Assembly (NCBI GenBank): GCA_003220685.1
Contig: QHTE01000050.1
Span: forward strand, 56,620-120,619
From: Candidatus Rokuibacteriota bacterium
Lineage (GTDB): Bacteria; Methylomirabilota; Methylomirabilia; Rokubacteriales; CSP1-6
DNA length: 64,000 nucleotides
Direction: 5' to 3'
Position numbers and translations under genes: made by a program. Below, piece by piece: positions 62,989 through 64,000 of the stretch (positions are counted from its first letter, which is position 1; each line of letters begins with the position of its first letter). The notes under the pieces are model-generated. The model was not told the DNA's origin, did not search any database, and saw only the letters and a program-made list of their open reading frames with translations.

Positions 62989-63720
62989 CTACTGCCGCGA
63001 CGATGTCGGAAGGGAGAAGCCGAACGTCAGACCGATCGTGAACTGCCAGTCCGGCGCCGCCCGACTGATGCCGCGCCGGACCCCAGCGTCGAGAAACACG
63101 TTGTTCGACATCGGTTGCCAGATGACGCCGAGAAGTGCGGAGTTGTTCGGTCGCTGGCCCTGCGTACTCTCGCCGTTCACCTCGCCAACTAGCCGGAGCT
63201 TCGGATGCACCGGCAGCTCGCCGATGACCCCCCAGATCGCAAAGGCGTGTCGGTCGTCTCGATCGAGGCCGCCGCCACCGTTGACGTGCACCGTGACCGG
63301 CGCCACCTTTCCGCTCACGATACCGATCGCCTCGACTCCGACGCCATGCTCGTGAGGAAGAGTCGACGGCAGCAGCGGCCCGGCTTCAATCGCAAAGCTC
63401 ACGCCTGCCTTTTCTTGGAGCACCCCTTCCTTCAATACGCCCTTCAAGAACAGTCCCGGGTCGGTGATCTCGAGCTCAGGGCTGGCCTCGACGCGAAACT
63501 CTCCGACCGCCTCCCAGTTCTTCGCAAAGCCATAGTTGAGCACCACGCTCGGCGTGGTGATCGTGTTTTCCTGGCGCGTCCGCTCAAGATTGAAATAGCC
63601 GAGCTCGAGCTCGACTTCCCTCGGATCGGCGACGGCCGCGTCGGTAGAGACGAACGGGCGGTATGCCAGCGCTGATGCCGGGATGAGCAGAACGGCGAGC
63701 AGTGTTACGAGGATCCTAAT
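62989..63720 (-). CDS. Exported beta-rich protein, probable outer-membrane protein, with ATT start
   Basis: The first canonical start (GTG at 63546) would begin mid-domain at VVLNYGFAKNW. In frame upstream lies an excellent signal peptide, ILVTLLAVLLIPASALA, followed by YRPFVSTDAAVADPREVELE, reaching back to ATT at 63720. There is no ATG, GTG or TTG in between and a stop two codons upstream. The ATT overlaps the stop (TAG) of the neighbouring propeller gene. About 243 residues; alternating hydrophobic strands and a final aromatic-containing strand (TIGLTFGFSLP) suggest a barrel. Function unknown. Confidence 0.7.
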   Translation of the reverse strand: MRILVTLLAVLLIPASALAYRPFVSTDAAVADPREVELELGYFNLERTRQENTITTPSVVLNYGFAKNWEAVGEFRVEASPELEITDPGLFLKGVLKEGVLQEKAGVSFAIEAGPLLPSTLPHEHGVGVEAIGIVSGKVAPVTVHVNGGGGLDRDDRHAFAIWGVIGELPVHPKLRLVGEVNGESTQGQRPNNSALLGVIWQPMSNNVFLDAGVRRGISRAAPDWQFTIGLTFGFSLPTSSRQ

Positions 63721-64000
63721 TGGTCACGGCCTCGAAGACAAACATCTTCGATGCGGGCCGGCCCTTGTCTTGTTCCGCCGGCGCGTACAGGCGGTGGGTC
63801 CGCGGGTCGACCGCGAGGCTGTGAATCTTCGGCTCCACCGGGAAGTCCTGCAGCTTTCGGAAATGGGTCGGATCGTCCATCTGAAATACGGAGATTGCAC
63901 CACTCGAGCAGGCGACATAGATGCGGCGGAGCCCGGGATCGAACATCACGACGTCTGCGCCCTTGGCCATCGGCAGGTGGGCGATCGCCCGACGCGCGTC
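63716..64000 (-). CDS. YncE-like beta-propeller protein, 5' end outside the window
   Basis: The frame is open to the right edge. About 94 residues are visible: repeats of the type FDPGLRRIYVACSSGAISVF and HSLAVDPRTHRLYAPAEQ are blades of a YncE/NHL-like propeller. The final MFVFEAVTN is the closing strand. Such proteins are usually exported and bind quinones, heme-like cofactors or partners; nothing here says which. Its stop overlaps the ATT start of the next gene, so the two are probably coexpressed. Confidence 0.75.
   Translation of the reverse strand, partial: DARRAIAHLPMAKGADVVMFDPGLRRIYVACSSGAISVFQMDDPTHFRKLQDFPVEPKIHSLAVDPRTHRLYAPAEQDKGRPASKMFVFEAVTN

Overview
The window reads as a high-GC chromosomal segment of a diderm (LPS-bearing) bacterium. 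It has BamA, Skp, Lol, a full lipid A/Kdo/heptose route and group-1 style sigma factors. Gene order is proteobacteria-like (prfB-lysS, rpsA-ihfB, surE-pcm-nlpD-rpoS, ihfA-merR), but several arrangements are atypical: LpxI instead of LpxH, a DUF374 acyltransferase, a Cmk-PlsC fusion and a hisC between pheA and tyrA. Together with the small soil-type proteins near the right end, this suggests an uncultured Rokubacteria/Methylomirabilota-like or deltaproteobacterial lineage. That placement is inference; no rRNA is present to settle it.

Layout. 1-7.1 kb: nusB (cut by the left edge), a phosphoesterase, lnt, prfB with an intact programmed +1 frameshift, lysS, and a LolC/E-type permease with lolD, all tightly overlapping. 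7.1-9.7 kb: clpC. 9.8-20.5 kb: an envelope operon bamA-skp-lpxD-lpxA-(Gfo/Idh)-lpxI-lpxB-(DUF374 LpxJ-like)-waaA-lpxK. 20.5-30.1 kb: core-oligosaccharide genes, namely waaF, four GT4 glycosyltransferases, gmhB-rfaE1-rfaE2 for ADP-heptose, waaC and a WaaE-like GT2. 30.1-33.2 kb: trpS, scpA, scpB, rluB. 33.2-40.8 kb: a promoter followed by pheA-hisC-tyrA-cmk/plsC-rpsA-sppA and then ihfB. 40.8-53.9 kb: HIT protein, mutS, mutL, miaA, hflX, pgsA, a PDZ/radical-SAM DUF512 protein, der, a DUF3047 protein, a SPOR protein, ihfA and a MerR regulator. 53.9-57.7 kb: tRNA-Pro(GGG), surE, pcm, tRNA-Pro(CGG), acyP, nlpD and an RpoS-type sigma factor.

From 57.7 kb the character changes. Short, often convergent or divergent genes of unknown function appear with larger gaps. 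They include three paralogues of a small CxxC protein, two tiny membrane proteins, a tRNA-Arg(CCT) with phased 9-bp repeats and a possible integrase remnant beside it, a frameshifted small gene, and the tail of an ABC_sub_bind-type protein. An MFS transporter, an exported beta-rich protein that appears to start at ATT, and a beta-propeller protein cut by the right edge follow.

The first 57 kb work together as an envelope-building and information-processing core. Lipid A is made (LpxD/A/I/B/K), Kdo and heptose are added (WaaA, GmhB/RfaE, WaaC/F), more sugars are added (GTs), and outer-membrane proteins and lipoproteins are delivered (BamA, Skp, Lnt, Lol). Recurrent noncoding features are -10-like hexamers placed 6-9 nt before start codons (possible leaderless mRNAs) and a 66-bp repeat whose copies end in the start codons of a glycosyltransferase gene and mutL.
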